Positions 63,957 through 64,000 of a stretch of 64,000 bases of DNA are shown piece by piece. Position 1 is the stretch's first letter. Each line of letters starts with the position of its first letter. This DNA is from Caenispirillum salinarum AK4 (lineage in GTDB: Bacteria; Pseudomonadota; Alphaproteobacteria; Rhodospirillales; Rhodospirillaceae): assembly GCF_000315795.1 (NCBI RefSeq), contig NZ_ANHY01000006.1, forward strand, positions 341,111 to 405,110, given 5' to 3'. The notes under the pieces were generated by a model. That model saw nothing but the letters and a program-made list of their open reading frames with translations, was not told the DNA's origin and did no database searches. The translations under genes were made by a program, and so were the position numbers.

Positions 63957-64000
63957 TCAGGCTCCCTCGTACTTCACGACCTGCTGGTCGATGGCGCCGA
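63957..64000 (-). CDS. C-terminal end of a CDS upstream of maiA (possibly FAA-hydrolase family)
   Basis: Only the last 13 complete codons are visible, reading GAIDQQVVKYEGA before a TGA. The spacing of 4 bp to the maiA ATG implies one operon. Fumarylacetoacetate/fumarylpyruvate hydrolases often end in a similar Q-x-VV-x-Y pattern and commonly neighbour maiA, but this is too short to be sure. Confidence 0.35.
   Translation of the reverse strand, partial: GAIDQQVVKYEGA

Overview
This is a 64 kb stretch of a GC-rich bacterial chromosome. Gene content and order point to an alphaproteobacterium, probably near the Rhodospirillales: a nrdR-ribD-ribE-ribBX-ribH-nusB-thiL block, a MucR/Ros regulator, Asp-type HemB, a TakP-like TRAP transporter, hopanoid accessory genes and a PaaX-family regulator. 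I see no rRNA, tRNA, insertion sequence, phage, CRISPR array or origin. It reads as ordinary chromosome carrying several metabolic cassettes.

Left part (1-12.6 kb, all minus strand). tatABC (TatC runs off the left edge) is followed by a two-gene iron(III)-type ABC importer that lacks its binding protein. A long co-directional block then reads rpiB, glyA, nrdR, ribD, ribE, ribBX, ribH, nusB, thiL and a FliL-like membrane protein. Several genes in it overlap or nearly touch, so it is probably one or two operons making folate C1 units, riboflavin and thiamine diphosphate.

12.6-20.8 kb. A 0.5 kb AT-richer leader precedes a MucR-like regulator with altered zinc ligands. A minus-strand valine-degradation operon follows (isobutyryl-CoA dehydrogenase, 3-hydroxyisobutyryl-CoA hydrolase, mmsB). 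Then come metY-hemB, coupled through a GTGA overlap, and a small outer-membrane barrel gene.

20.8-31.8 kb. An alpha/beta hydrolase, a GntR/FCD regulator with a TGTATACA-type palindrome upstream, an aldehyde dehydrogenase, a membrane-anchored penicillin-acylase-family enzyme overlapping ilvA, a flavin reductase, motAB and bpt.

31.8-43.9 kb. A TakP-type TRAP system for 2-oxo acids with a Tat signal, then a hopanoid accessory set (hpnM, hpnB, hpnA) that encloses a sulfotransferase. A KAI2/RsbQ-like hydrolase, the sulfite dehydrogenase pair sorAB, a lysozyme-fold protein without a signal peptide and a nitroreductase follow.

43.9-51.4 kb. A cupin regulator diverges from beta-alanine:pyruvate aminotransferase, alanine dehydrogenase and CoA-acylating semialdehyde dehydrogenase. 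Together these form a closed route from beta-alanine to acetyl-CoA with pyruvate regenerated. An HxlR regulator diverges from a BBE-type flavoprotein, and there is a small Lpp-like lipoprotein.

51.4-64 kb. A metallo-beta-lactamase-fold protein with an eroded metal motif, a complete Liv-type ABC importer, a small unknown protein, an orphan PaaA-like di-iron oxygenase subunit, a divergent PaaX-family regulator and a ferredoxin-NADP reductase. The right end holds a lipoprotein, a hemerythrin protein, maiA and the end of one further gene. The PaaA/PaaX/Liv neighbourhood and the hopanoid-sulfotransferase set are the best candidates for undescribed biology. All functional calls come from reading motifs by eye; no database search was run.
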